A DNA stretch of 64,000 bases from Orientallactaga sibirica. Taxonomy: Eukaryota; Chordata; Mammalia; Rodentia; Dipodidae. The stretch lies in contig JAEOAD010000888.1 in NCBI GenBank assembly GCA_036365145.1, forward strand, positions 1,839,501 to 1,903,500. The letters are read 5' to 3'. Under the pieces are notes generated by a model that saw only the letters and a program-made list of their open reading frames with translations, had not been told where the DNA came from and did not search any database. Every line of letters starts with the position of its first letter. The first letter of the stretch is position 1. This document shows, piece after piece, positions 46,601 through 58,700 of this stretch. The position numbers and the translations under genes are program-made.

Positions 46601-49600
46601 TACTGCAAATAGATGGCATCATTTGCTACGAGGGTCCTGGAGAATCGAACCTGGGTCCTTTGGCTTTGCAGGCAAGTGCCTTAACCACTAAGCCATCACT
46701 CCAGCCCTAAACAAAATATTTTTTAAAAATCAAGTTCAGGGGGCTGGGGAGATGACTCAGCAGTTAAAGGCATTTGCTTGCAAAGCTAGACAGCCTAGTT
46801 TCAGTTCTCTAGTACCAACATGAAGCCAGATGCACAAAGTGGAGTATGAACCTGCAGTTCTTTTGAGTGGCAAGAGGTCCTGACACACTCATTCTCTCTC
46901 CATTGCTCTCTCTCCTTGCAAATATAAAATAATTATGTTTTAGTATTTTATTTTTATTTATTTATTTGAGAGAGACAGAGGAGAAAGAAAGAGAGAGAGA
47001 GAGAACAGGAGTGCCAGGAGAGCCACTGCAAATGAACTCCAGACACATGCACCACCTTGTGCATTTTGTTTACATGGGTCCTGGGGAATTGAACCTTGGT
47101 CCTTTGGCTTTGCAGGCAAGTGCCTTAACTGCTATGCCATCTCTCCAGCCCAAATATTTTTTTCTTTTTTAGGTAGGGTCTTACTCTAGCCCAGGCTGAC
47201 CTGGAATTCACTATGTAGTCTCAGGGTGGCCTCGAACCCATGGTGATCCTCCTACCTCTGCCTCCCAAGTATTAAAGGCATGTGCCACCATGCCTGGCCC
47301 AAATATATATATATATATATTTTTTCATTTGGATCATTAATTTTATTTTTTTTTTTTTTTTTTTTTTTTTTTGGTTTTTCGAGGTAGGGTCTCACTCTGG
47401 CCCAGGCTGACCTGGAATTAACTATGTAGTCTCAGGGTGGCCTTGAACTCAAGGCGATCCTCCTACCTCTGCCTCCCAAGTGCTGGGATTAAAGGCGTGC
47501 GCCACCACGCCAGGCTCAAAAATTTTTTAATTTTATTATTTTATTTATTTTTGGAGAGAGACGGGGGGGGGGGGAGAGGGAGAGGGAGACGGATAGAGAT
47601 GGGCGCTGCAGCAGTCTCTCAGCTGCAGTGAACGAAATCCAGATGTGTTCGCCCTCTTGTGGGCAAGTGCGGCATTGCGCCCTTGCGTCACTTTGCATCT
47701 GGCTAAACGTGGGACCTGGAGATTGGAACTGCTGGAAATTGGAGCCAGTGTTCTTAGGCTTAGCAGGCAGGCACCTTAACCACTAGCAATCTCTCCAGCC
47801 CGGATCATTAATTTTTAGCTACCTCAGCTGTAACAATAAATGCAGAAAGAACAGGCTACCTTTTCTTCCCCCAATTTAATCATTTTTTTATCCTTTACCC
47901 ATCTCATCAGAAATTTATTGCATTTTTCCCCAAACTGCATTTTTAAAAATTCTTCTGTGAATATACTCATTGCATACCCTTTTTAATTTATTTTTATTAA
48001 TTTATTTAATTTATTTCGTTTTTCGAGGTAGGTTCTCACCACTCTGGCCCAGGCTGACCTGGAATTAACTTTGTAGTCTCAGGATGGCCTCAAACTCACA
48101 GCGATCCTCCTACCTCTGCCTCCCAAGTGCTGGGATTAAAGGCGTGTGCCACCACGCCCAGCTTTGCATACTCTTTTTTTAAAAAAATATTTATTTATTT
48201 ATTTATTTATTTGAGAGAGAGAAAGAGTTAGAGAGAGAGAGGGAGGGAGGGAGAATGGGTGTGCCAGGGCCTCCAGCCACTGCAAACGAGCTCCAGATGC
48301 GTGCGCCACCTTGTGCATCTGGCTTATGTGGGTACTGGAGAATCAAACCAGGATCCTTTGGCTTTGTAGGCAAACACCTTAACCACTAAGCCATCTCTCC
48401 AGCCCTGCATCCTCTTTCTTGGAGGGATCTTGGTTTAAATCCATCTTTTAAAAAAGAAGGGGCAAGGGGGCTGGGCGTGGTGGACACGCCTTTAATCCCT
48501 AGCACTCAGGAGGCAGAGGTAGGAGGATTGCTGTGAGTTCAAGGCCACCCTGAGACTACATAGTTAATTCCAGGTCAGCCTGGGCCAGAGTGAGACCCTA
48601 CCTTGAAAATCAAAAAAAAAAAAAAAAAAAAAAAAAAAAGAAGGGTTACATATGTGGAGGCAAAATATCCTTTTGAAACCAACAGATACAGAGTTGCTTG
48701 AGGAAAAGCTGATTGTACACACAAGCTGCCTGGTGCTGGGGCTGGGGCAGGGGAGGGCTGCTGAAGGTGGGTGGCAGCCTCTGGTGGACAGACGTGGCAA
48801 GCCCCTGGGCCTGCCTTCCTGGACAGGGGCAGGGCTGAGCCGGCGAGGCAGTGCTTCATCTTTCCCTTGGAACTTGTTATTTTGGTTTGCCTCCAAAAAC
48901 CTTCATCCAGATAAGAAGCTGGTGACTGATTATAAAAATAAGAATAATTAAATTTTGGCTCAAGAAATAGGTTGCTTTTTTGCAACGGGTTTGCCGTCAG
49001 ATCACAGTGTCGTGAAAACTACCACTAACTGAAGCCAAAATGGGAAAGGAAAAGACTCATACCAGGCTGGAGAAATGGTTTAGTGGTTAAGGCATTTGCC
49101 TGTGAAGCCAAAGGATCCCGGTTTGATTCTCCAGAACCCACATAAGCCAGCTGCACAAAGGGCACATGCATCTGGAGTTTGTTTGCAGTGGCTAGAGGCC
49201 CTGGTGTGCCCATTCTCTCTCTGTGTCTGCCTCTCTTCTATCTCTCTCTCAATCTCTCTGTTTGCAAATAAATAAATAAAATTTTTAAAAAGAAAAGACC
49301 CATATCAACATTGTCGTCATTGGATATGTAGATTTGGGCAAGTCCACCACTACTGGCCATCTGATCTACAAATGTGGTGGGATCGACAAAAGAACCATTG
49401 AGAAATTTGAGAAGGAGGCTGCTGAGATGCGCATAGGCTCCTTCACACATGCCTGGGTCTTGGACAAACTGAAAGCTGAGCGTGAGCGTGGTATCACTAT
49501 TGACATCTCTCTGTGGAAATTTGAGACCAGCAAATACTATGTGACTATAATTGATGCTCCAGGACACAGAGACTTTATCAAAAACATGATTACAGGCACT

Positions 49601-50817
49601 TCTCAGGCTGACTGTGCTGTCCTGATTGTTGCTGCTGGTGTTAGTGAATTTGAAGCTGGTATTTCCAAGAATGGGCAGACCCAAGAACATGCTCTTCTGG
49701 CTTACACACTGGGTGTGAAACAACTAATTGTTGGTGTCAGCAAAATGGATTCCACCGAGCCACCCTACAGCCAGAAGAGTTATGAGGAAATTGTTAAGGA
49801 AGTCAGCACCTACATTAAGAAAATTGGCTACAACCCTGACACAGTAGCATTCAGGCCAATTTCTGGCTGGAATGGTGACAACATGCTGGAGCCAAGTGCA
49901 AATATGCCATGGTTCAAGGGATGGAAAGTCACCCGCAAGGATGGCAGTGCCAGTGGAACCACACTGTTGGAAACTTTGGATTGCATCCTACCACCCACTT
50001 GTCCAGCTGACAAGCCTCTGCGCCTGCCCCTTCAGGATGTGTATAAAATTGGAGGTATTGGAACTGTCCCTGTGGGTTGCGTGGAGACTGGTGTTCTCAA
50101 ACCTGGCGTGGTGGTTTCCTTTGCTCCAGTCAATGTCACAACTGAAGTCAAGTGTGTTGAAATGCACCATGAGGCTCTGAGTGAAGCTCTCCCTGGAGAC
50201 AAGGTGGGCTTCAATGTGAAGAATGTGTCTGTCACAGATGTTCGCCAGGGCAATGTTGCTGGTGACAGCAAAAATGACCCACCAATGGAGGCAGCAGGCT
50301 TTACTGCTCAGGTGATTATCCTGAACCACCCAGGCCAAATTAGCGCTGGCTATGCCCCTGGGCTGGATTGTCACACAGCTCACATAGCTTGCAAGTTTGC
50401 TGAGCTGCAAGAAAAAAGATTGATCATCGTCCTGGTAAGAAGCTGGAAGATGGACCCAAGTTCCTGAAATCTGGCGATGCCACCATTGTTGACATGGTTC
50501 CTGGCAAGCCCACGTGTGTGGAGAGTTTCTATGACTGCCCTCCTCTGGGTCATTTCACTGTTCGGGATATGAGGCAAACATTGCTGTGGGTGTCATCAAA
50601 GCTGTGGACAAGAAGGCTGCTGGAGCTGGCAAGGTCACCAAGTCTGCCCAGAAAGCTCAGAAGGCTAAATGAATATTACCCCTAACACCTGCCACCCCAG
50701 TCTTAATCAGTGGTGACAGAACAGTCTCAGAACTGTTTGTCTCAATTGGCTATTTAAGTTTAATAGTAAAAGACTGGTTAATGATAACAATACATCATAA
50801 AACCTTCTGAAGGTTTT

Positions 50818-50855
<38 letters not shown>

Positions 50856-53800
50856 CAGTTTTAAGTTACTAGTTTTTAAAATCAGTACTTTTTTATTTTT
50901 TAATTTTGGAGAGAGACACAGAGACAGACAGAGAGAGAGGGAGAGGGAGACAGATAGAGAATGGGCACGCCAGCAGTCTCTCAGCTGCTGTGAACGAAAT
51001 CCAGATGCGTGCGCCCCTTGTGGGCAAGTGTGGCATTGCGCCCTTGCGTCACTGCATCTGGCTAAACGTGGGACCTGGAGATTGGAACCAGCGTTCTTAG
51101 GCTTAGGAGGCAGGTGCCTTAACCGCTAAGCCATCTCTCCAGCCCTAAAATCAGTACTTTTTAATGGAAACAATGACCAAAAACCTGTCACAGAATTTTG
51201 AGACCCATTAAAATAAAGTTTAATGAGAAAAAAAGAAGAAATAGATTGTCCAACTGTTCTCTGCCTTATCTTTTTCAACATCCAAGGCCTTTACAAAGAA
51301 AGAAACAAAAACAGCTCTCAATTTCCCAACAAAGTTGTGTTTTTTTTTTTTTTTTGATTTTTCGAGGTAGGGTCTCACTCTAGCACAGGCTGACCTGGAA
51401 TTCACTATGTAGTCTCAGGGTGGCCTCAAACTCATGGCCATCCTCCTACCTCTGCCTCCCAAGTGCTGGGATTAAAGGCATGCGCCACCACCGGCAAAGT
51501 TGTGTTTTTTTGTCCTCCAAATGCTATGACCTGAAGAATGGCTGCAGATTGAGATATCAAAAATCTCAGAAAAATATATATTTATATATCTTTGTATGCC
51601 TATTAATTTAAATTTCACATTCCTTTAAAAGTGGTCTTTCAGTAAAAATATGGAACACTTCACAAATTTGTGTGTCATCCTTGCACAGGGGCCATGCTAA
51701 TCTTCTCTGTATCATTCCAATTTTAGTATATGTGCCGCCAAAGCAAGCACCCAAATATATTTTTTAAAATCAAGTTCAGCAGGGCTTGGTGGCACATGTC
51801 TTTTATCCCAGCACTCAAGAGGCAGAGAAAGGAGGATCACTGTGAGTTTGAGGCCACCCTGAGACTACCTAGTGAATTCCAGGCCAGCCTGGGCTAGAGT
51901 AAGACCCTACCCCAGGGGAAAAAAAAAAAAAAAGGAAAACCAAGTTCAAGGACTGGGCAGTGTAGCTAAATGGTAGAGCTCTTGTCTAACATGCACCAAC
52001 CTTGAGTTCAATTCCCAGTCCTACAAAAACAAACAAACAAAAAAATCAATGTCAGGAGAGAGGGAGGGGATATGATGGAGAATGGAGTTCTTAAGGGGAA
52101 TGGGGGGGGAGGGAAATACTATGCACCTTTTGTATGTAAGTATATTTTGTTGTCAATAAATTAAAAAAAAATCAATGTCAGCCAAAGGCCATATGGCAAT
52201 CCTTTTGCTGTGCTTGTAACTATCCCAGGCCCTAGACAGAGTTCTACAATCTGCATTCCTTGTAGAGTGTGATGGTCCACACCTGTAATCATAGTATTCT
52301 GTAGGCAGAGGCAGGAGTATCACCACAAGTTTGAGGCCAGCCTGGCATACATATTGAACTCCAGACCAGCCAGGATTATATAGCAAAACCTTGTTTTAAG
52401 GCAAACTAAAACACAGAAAAATCCTAAAACTGTATTCCTTCCATAGCAGAACAGAATAGAACAATCTTTCTTGCTCAATAAAATATTCAGAAGAGCTGGG
52501 TGTGGTGGCACACGCCTTTAATCCCAGCACTCAAGAGGCAGAGGTAGGAGGATCTCTATGAGTTCAAGGCCACCCTGAGATGACAGTGAATTCCAGGTCA
52601 GCCTGGGCAAACACCTTAACTACTAAGCCATTTCCTCAGTCCCAGAAGAGCATTTATTCATTTATTTATTTATTTTAGAGGGAGAAAGACAGACACACAG
52701 AGGGAGAGAGAGAATTGGCACGCCAGGGTCTGAGCCACTGAAATCGAATGCCAGATGCTTGCACCACCTAGTGGACATGTGAGACCTTGCACTTGCCTCA
52801 CCTTTGTGCATCTGGCTTACATGGGATCTGGAGAGTAGAACATGGGTCCTTAAGCTTTGCAGGCAAGCACCTTAACTGCTAAACCATCTCTCCAGCCTCG
52901 AAGAGCATTTATTTATTTATCTGAGAGGACAGAGAGAGAAAGAGGCAGAGAGAAAGGGAGAGAGAATGGGCGCACCAGGGCCTCCAGCTACTGCAAACAA
53001 ACTCCAGATGCATGTGTCACCTTGTGCATTTGGCTAACGTGGGTACTGAGGAACCAAGCCTTAACCAGGGTCCTTAGTTTTCACAGGCAAGTGCCTAACG
53101 GCTAAGCCACCTCTCCAGCCCTACAAGAGCATTTTTTAGTTCTTTGGAACTATGCGGAAGTAGTATACTTGGCCAGGGAAGTCTAGAAACTGCCCTTTGA
53201 CTTTCCTGACCCTACCCACATCCCCACCTCCTACCTGACACAATGCAACCTCAGCTGCTCCCAGATCAGCAGAACCAGGTCTGTTTTCAGCTGTTGCAGG
53301 TAGCAGCTCATGGACCCTGATACGTCCAGCAAGATGCACACTTTTCTCTCCAAGATGGTGCCAAACAGTCGGCGGCTCCCTGCTCCAAGACGAATGGGGA
53401 TGAGGGAGGGAAAGGGTGAGAGATTTTGCTCAGTGCATCTACCAGATACAAAGTCTTGCAACACCTACTGCTTGCCTGATCATCAGCCACATGTCCCCCA
53501 CTGGGAGATTACCCTGAGGGGTTGTTAGAAGGGTCAGTTGTCAAGAACAGAGCCAGCTAGTGATATGATCAAGATTTCAGTTTTAAGTCTGGGGTATGAG
53601 TGTTTGCTGTGCAAGCACTAGGTCCTCAGTCCAATCTCCGGCACCCACATAAAGAGTCAGGACTGGAGGCTGGGAAAAAGGCTCAGCAGTTAAGGGCGCT
53701 TGCTTGCAAAGCCTGTCAGCATGGGTTCAAATCCCCAGTACCCATGTAAAGCCAGGTGCACTGTTTGCTCCCATCCCAACAGCCATGGCCAGAACCAGGG

Positions 53801-55691
53801 GACCTCAGTCATGTGCACATAGCCTTGGAGGAGGCATGGACAGACACATGTTCTCTCTGGCTCCATTCCACCCTCCTGTCATCTAGCATCTTGTCTGACC
53901 TCTGAACCAGAGCTCATGTTGCACATAGACAAGCCTCCTGGTGTGACCCCTTGGCCTGACAGTTCTTGAGGGTCCAGCTTTGAAGGAGTGTCCCTGGCTG
54001 CCTGGAATTAACCTTCCGCTTCCTCTCGGGCCCCTTCAATCCCTCCAGGGCAGCAGGCAGGCTCACCAGACAGCAGCCACTGTAGTCTCTGCACGTAGCA
54101 CCGTATCACCTTCTCCATGCACGTGATGTACGCCTCCATTTCTTGCAGTGTCCACCGAATGTGCCTCACCACTCCCTGGAAGAGGCAAGCAAAGGCCACT
54201 ACCCCATCAGTTGTTTCCTCATAGTCTCAGCACCCCTAAACTAGTTTATGCCATTATAATTAACATATATATATAATTATAATTCTATGTGTTTAAATTT
54301 TTTGTATGTGTATGCATGAGTATGGGCACGTGTGTGTGCACAGGTGCATGTGCACATGGAGACCAGAGGTTAACATAGGGTGTCTTCCCTGATTGTGCTC
54401 CACCTCATTTTCTGAGAGTGTCTCACTAGGTCTGGAGCTCACTCATTTGGTTAGGAAACCACAGAGATCCTACTGTCTCTGCTTCCCAGGGCTGGCGTTC
54501 TAGGCACATACCATGTCCAGCTCTCATGTGGTTTTGGGTATCTGAACTGAGACTTTCATGTTTGTGTGGCAAGTACATTACCCACTGAGCCATCTCCCCA
54601 GATCTGTTTAATTTTTTGTTTGTTTATTTCAAGGCAGGGCCTCCTCTAGCCCAAGCTGACTTGGAACTCACTCTGTAGCCCAGGCTGGCCTTAAACTCAG
54701 AGAAATCCTCCTAGGACTACCAGCATATGCAACCATGCCTGGTTCTGTTTAAGTTTTGAAACAGTGTCTCACTATGTAGCCCAGCCCGGCTTTGAACTCG
54801 TACTCGTTTTGCCTCTGCATCCTGAGTCCTGATTATAGGCATCATACCAGGACTACGTTTTTGTTTTTTTTTTTGTTTTGTTTTGTTTTTTTTTTTTAAA
54901 CTCTGGCCCAGGCTGAAATTAACTATGTAGTTTGGTTGAACTAAAAATCTTTTCTGCCTCCCGAGTGCTGGGATTAAAGGCGTGCGCCACCACACCCGGC
55001 TGATTTTTGTTTATTTAAAATAAAATACTTTTTAGGTTAATAAAAATGTTTGCCTTGAAAAAAAATTTTGTGTTTGTGATGTGTGCAGTGTGTGTAATGC
55101 TGTGCAGATGTGATGTGTGCAGTGTGTGTACATGCATGTGAAGATGTGATCTGTGCAGTGTGTGTATATGCTTTGCAGGTGTGATGGGCAGTGTGTATAC
55201 TTGAGTGTGAAGGTGTGATGTTGCAGTGTGTACATGCTTGTGCAAGTGTCATGTGTGCAGTGTGTGCATATGCATGTGCAGATGTGTATGCCCTGTGGCC
55301 ACACATGCACAGGCCAGAGGAGAATGTCAAGTGTCCTCTTTCCACTCAACTGCCTTCTTCCTTGAGGCAGAGTCTCACTCAAACCATAGCTGCCATTTTC
55401 ACAGGAGCCTGGGTCAGCAGGTCCTGGTGATTCTCTGGTCTCCCTCCTCTGCCTCCCACCCCTGCACATTACAAATGTGTGTGCATGGCCATGCCCGGCT
55501 GTTTATGTAAGTGCTGGGGTAACTGAATTTCAGCAGTCTCAGATCCTCTCAGGCTCCATGTTGGAGCAGCAAGTGCTTTTAAACCATTGAGCCATCTTCC
55601 CAGTCCTTCTTGCCCTCTCATTAACCACTAGACTTTCTGGTTTACGGAGGAGTGGGAGAATTAGGATGATAGTTTTTTTTTAAAAAAAGAT

Positions 55692-55726
<35 letters not shown>

Positions 55727-58700
55727 GAGAGAGAGAGAGAATGGGCACCAGGGCCTCTAGCCACTGTAAATGAACTCCAGATGCATACGCCACCATGTGC
55801 ATCTGGCTTATGTGGGACCTGGAGAATCAAACCTGGGTCCTTAGGCTTCACAGGCGTGTGCCTTAACTGCTTAGCCATCTCTCCAGTCCAGGATGATAGT
55901 TTTTATTACATGCAGATGCTGGAATAATAAAAACCACAACATCCCCAAGTTTTAAAATAGAAAATCCTTAATGGTGGGGTGAAAGGGCCATACATTTCAA
56001 ACTGAAAGATAATCTCAGATGGATGAGGTCAGCTTGCTAAAATGACCCTAAGTTCTTCTAGTGAGTAATTTTGATTTTTTTGTGGCTATATTTAGCTCCC
56101 CAAAATGTTGATAATATGGTATAAAAGGGCAAAGAGGGAAACAATTAGATTTACATTTTGAACTAAATATACATTTGCAGCATCAACAAATGAAGAAAAA
56201 TACCTCAATGTTCCAAAAGTAGAAAAATAGAGAAGGGAACCTGTTACCTCCTGCCAACCTAACAGAGCCATTGTCAGTACTGGGGTACCAAGTGCCTTGG
56301 GGAGATCTTCAGCCACTGCCTGTGTGCTCAGTACCTGCTCCTAGTTCTAACTACAAGGAGCTCATCTTCCTTGGAGTGTCACCTCAGGCCTTAGGGTTTT
56401 GATTGTTTGTCCCAAGAGGATTCCTCTTCCTCCTTTCTTTTTTCCTTCCTTCTTTCTTTCTTTCTTTCTTTCTTTTTTTTTTTTTTTTTGGTTTTTCAAG
56501 GTAGGGTTTCACTCTAGTCCAGGTTGACCTGGAATTCACTATATAGTCTCAGGGTGGCCTCGAACTCATGCTGCTCCTCCAACCTCTGCCTCCCGAGTGC
56601 TGGGATTAAAGGTGTGCACCACCATGCCCTGCTACTCCATTTCTTTTTTTTTTTAAGGTTAAAAAAATATTTTATTTATTTATGAGAGAGAGAAGGGAGG
56701 GAGGGAGAGAGAGAAAAAGAGAGAGCATGCCAGAGCCTCTAGGTGCTGCAAATGAACTACAGATGCATGCGCCACCTTGTTCATCTGGCTTTATGTGGGT
56801 ATGGGGGAATTGAACCTGGATCCTTAGGCTTTGCAGGCAAGCACCTTAACCACTAAACCATCTCTCCAACCAGATTCTACTTCTTTTATTGCCTGGGGTG
56901 CTTATACTTTAGGGATGGGTTTAAAAAGCAGCAGCAATAGAGGCCAGGGTGCCCTATCTCCCATTTGCAGCTAACGAAAGGCAAGGGTCTGGAAAATGCG
57001 ACTCACATTGATCTCTATGCTGGGGACAACACTGCAGGATTTGGGCCACGTTGACTTTCGATGTCTACAGTGGGGACCAAGGCACCTGGAAATCTCCATC
57101 TTCAGTTTTTTCAGCCCATAATTCGCCACCCACTTTTGAATAAAGGAAAGAAATAGTATCTAGGTAAATTAGGTGTAACTCAGTGGTTGACTACTCTGCA
57201 CAAAACCTGAATGAAGTGTGGGGTTCCTGGTCCCTCACTGCACATCTATCACATACAGAAGAATTTTGCACAGCTCTGGAGAGAGATGAATAAGAAATGA
57301 CCAACTGAGGGGTTGGAGAGATGGATCAATTATTAAAAGCATTTGTTTGCAAAGCCTGATGGCCTGAGTTCCATTCTCCAGTACCCACGAAAAGCCAGAT
57401 GCACAAAGGGGCACATGCATCTGGAGTTGATTGGCAGTGACAGGATGCTCTGGTGTGCTCATTTTCTTGCCCCCCCTTCCTCTCTGTTTGCAAATAAAAA
57501 TAAAATATTTTTTAAAAAATTTTAAAATATATCTTATTTATTTATTTGAGAGAGAGACAGAGGGGAAGGACAGAGAATGGGCATGCCAGGGCCTCCAGCC
57601 ATTGCAAATGAACTCCAGATGCATGCACCCCTTTGTGCATCTGGCTTATGTGGGTCCTGGGGAATCGAACTGGGGTCCTTTGGCTTTGCAGGCAAATGCC
57701 TTAACCACTAAGCAATCTCTCCAGCCCCAAAAATAAAATATTTTTTAGACTGTGGCAGGGAAGGGGGATTTTTTTTTTTTAAAAGAAATGAGCAACAGAG
57801 ACCAAACTTCAGAGTCTCTACTTGGCCTGATCTAGTTGCTTCTCCAATATCCACTACAAAGTTGAGTTGGAAAGTACTGATTGGTCTAAAGTTCAGACTG
57901 TAAACCAATTATCTCAGGCTATCAGAATAAGCAAGCTCAAACCAATCAGAGCAGAGCATCAAAGATCAGCCCAATCCGAAACAAGCATAGACTTTTAGTA
58001 AATGGTTGTGGGAAGATGAAATAAACAAGAGGGATGTCTGACAGTAATAAGTATTTTACATAAAATTTACTTTAAAAAAATATTTTATTTTTATCTATTT
58101 ATTTGACAAAGAAAGATGAAGAGAGAGAGAGAGAGAATGAGGAGAGAATGGGTGCACCAGGGCCTCCAGCCACTGCAAACAAAATCCAGATGAATGCGCC
58201 CCCTTGTGCATCTGGCTAATGTGGGTCCTGGGGAACTGAACCTGGGTCCTTTGGCTTTGCAGGCAAATGTCTCAACTGCTAAGCCATCCCTCCTGCCCAA
58301 AATTTACTTTTTTTAAATTTTATTTTATTTTTTATTTTTCAAGGTAGGTTCTCACTGTAGCCCAGGCTGACCCGGAATTCACTATGTAGTCTCAGACTGG
58401 CCTCAAACTCACAGATCCTCCTACGTTTGCCTCCCAAGTGCTGGGATTAAAGGTATGCAACAACACACCAGGGTCAAAATAGTTATTTATCTATTTATTT
58501 TAGAAAGGGAGGGAGAGAGGCTGGAGAGATAGCTTAGTGGTTAAGTGCTTGCTTGAGAAGCCTAAGGAACCCAGTTCAAGGCTCAATTCCCCAGTACCCA
58601 TGTAAGCCAGTTGCACAAGGTGGCACATGCATCTGGAGTTCTTTTGCAGTGGCTGTAAGCCCTGGTGTGCCCATTCTCTTTCTCTCTGCCTCTTTCTCTC

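Larger units (their letters stand above)
48971..51235 (+). pseudogene. EEF1A1: EEF1A1 processed pseudogene
   Basis: An intron-free copy of the translation elongation factor 1-alpha mRNA on the plus strand. It contains part of the 5' UTR (GCAACGGGTTTGCCGTCAGA), an ATG context GCCAAAATGGGAAAGGAAAA at about 49039, the coding region to a TGA at about 50670, a 3' UTR with AATAAA and an A-rich end. The direct repeat AAGAAATAG flanks it (48962-48970 and 51236-51244). A SINE splits the coding region after codon 8; the P-loop GHVDSGKS reads GYVDLGKS; a frameshift near 50405-50440 derails the last quarter. The longest open stretch (49334-50467, 377 codons) covers most of the GTPase and beta-barrel domains but is not a functional protein. 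It lies antisense in a VWA3A intron. Confidence 0.95.

Noticed and set aside
49334..50467. Functional intronless EEF1A gene
   Set aside because: The true start is separated by a SINE, the P-loop is altered and the C-terminus is frameshifted; target duplication and A-rich end mark a processed pseudogene.
51644..51750. Functional U6 snRNA gene
   Set aside because: Multiple substitutions in normally invariant positions and no PSE-containing promoter upstream; a SINE occupies that place.
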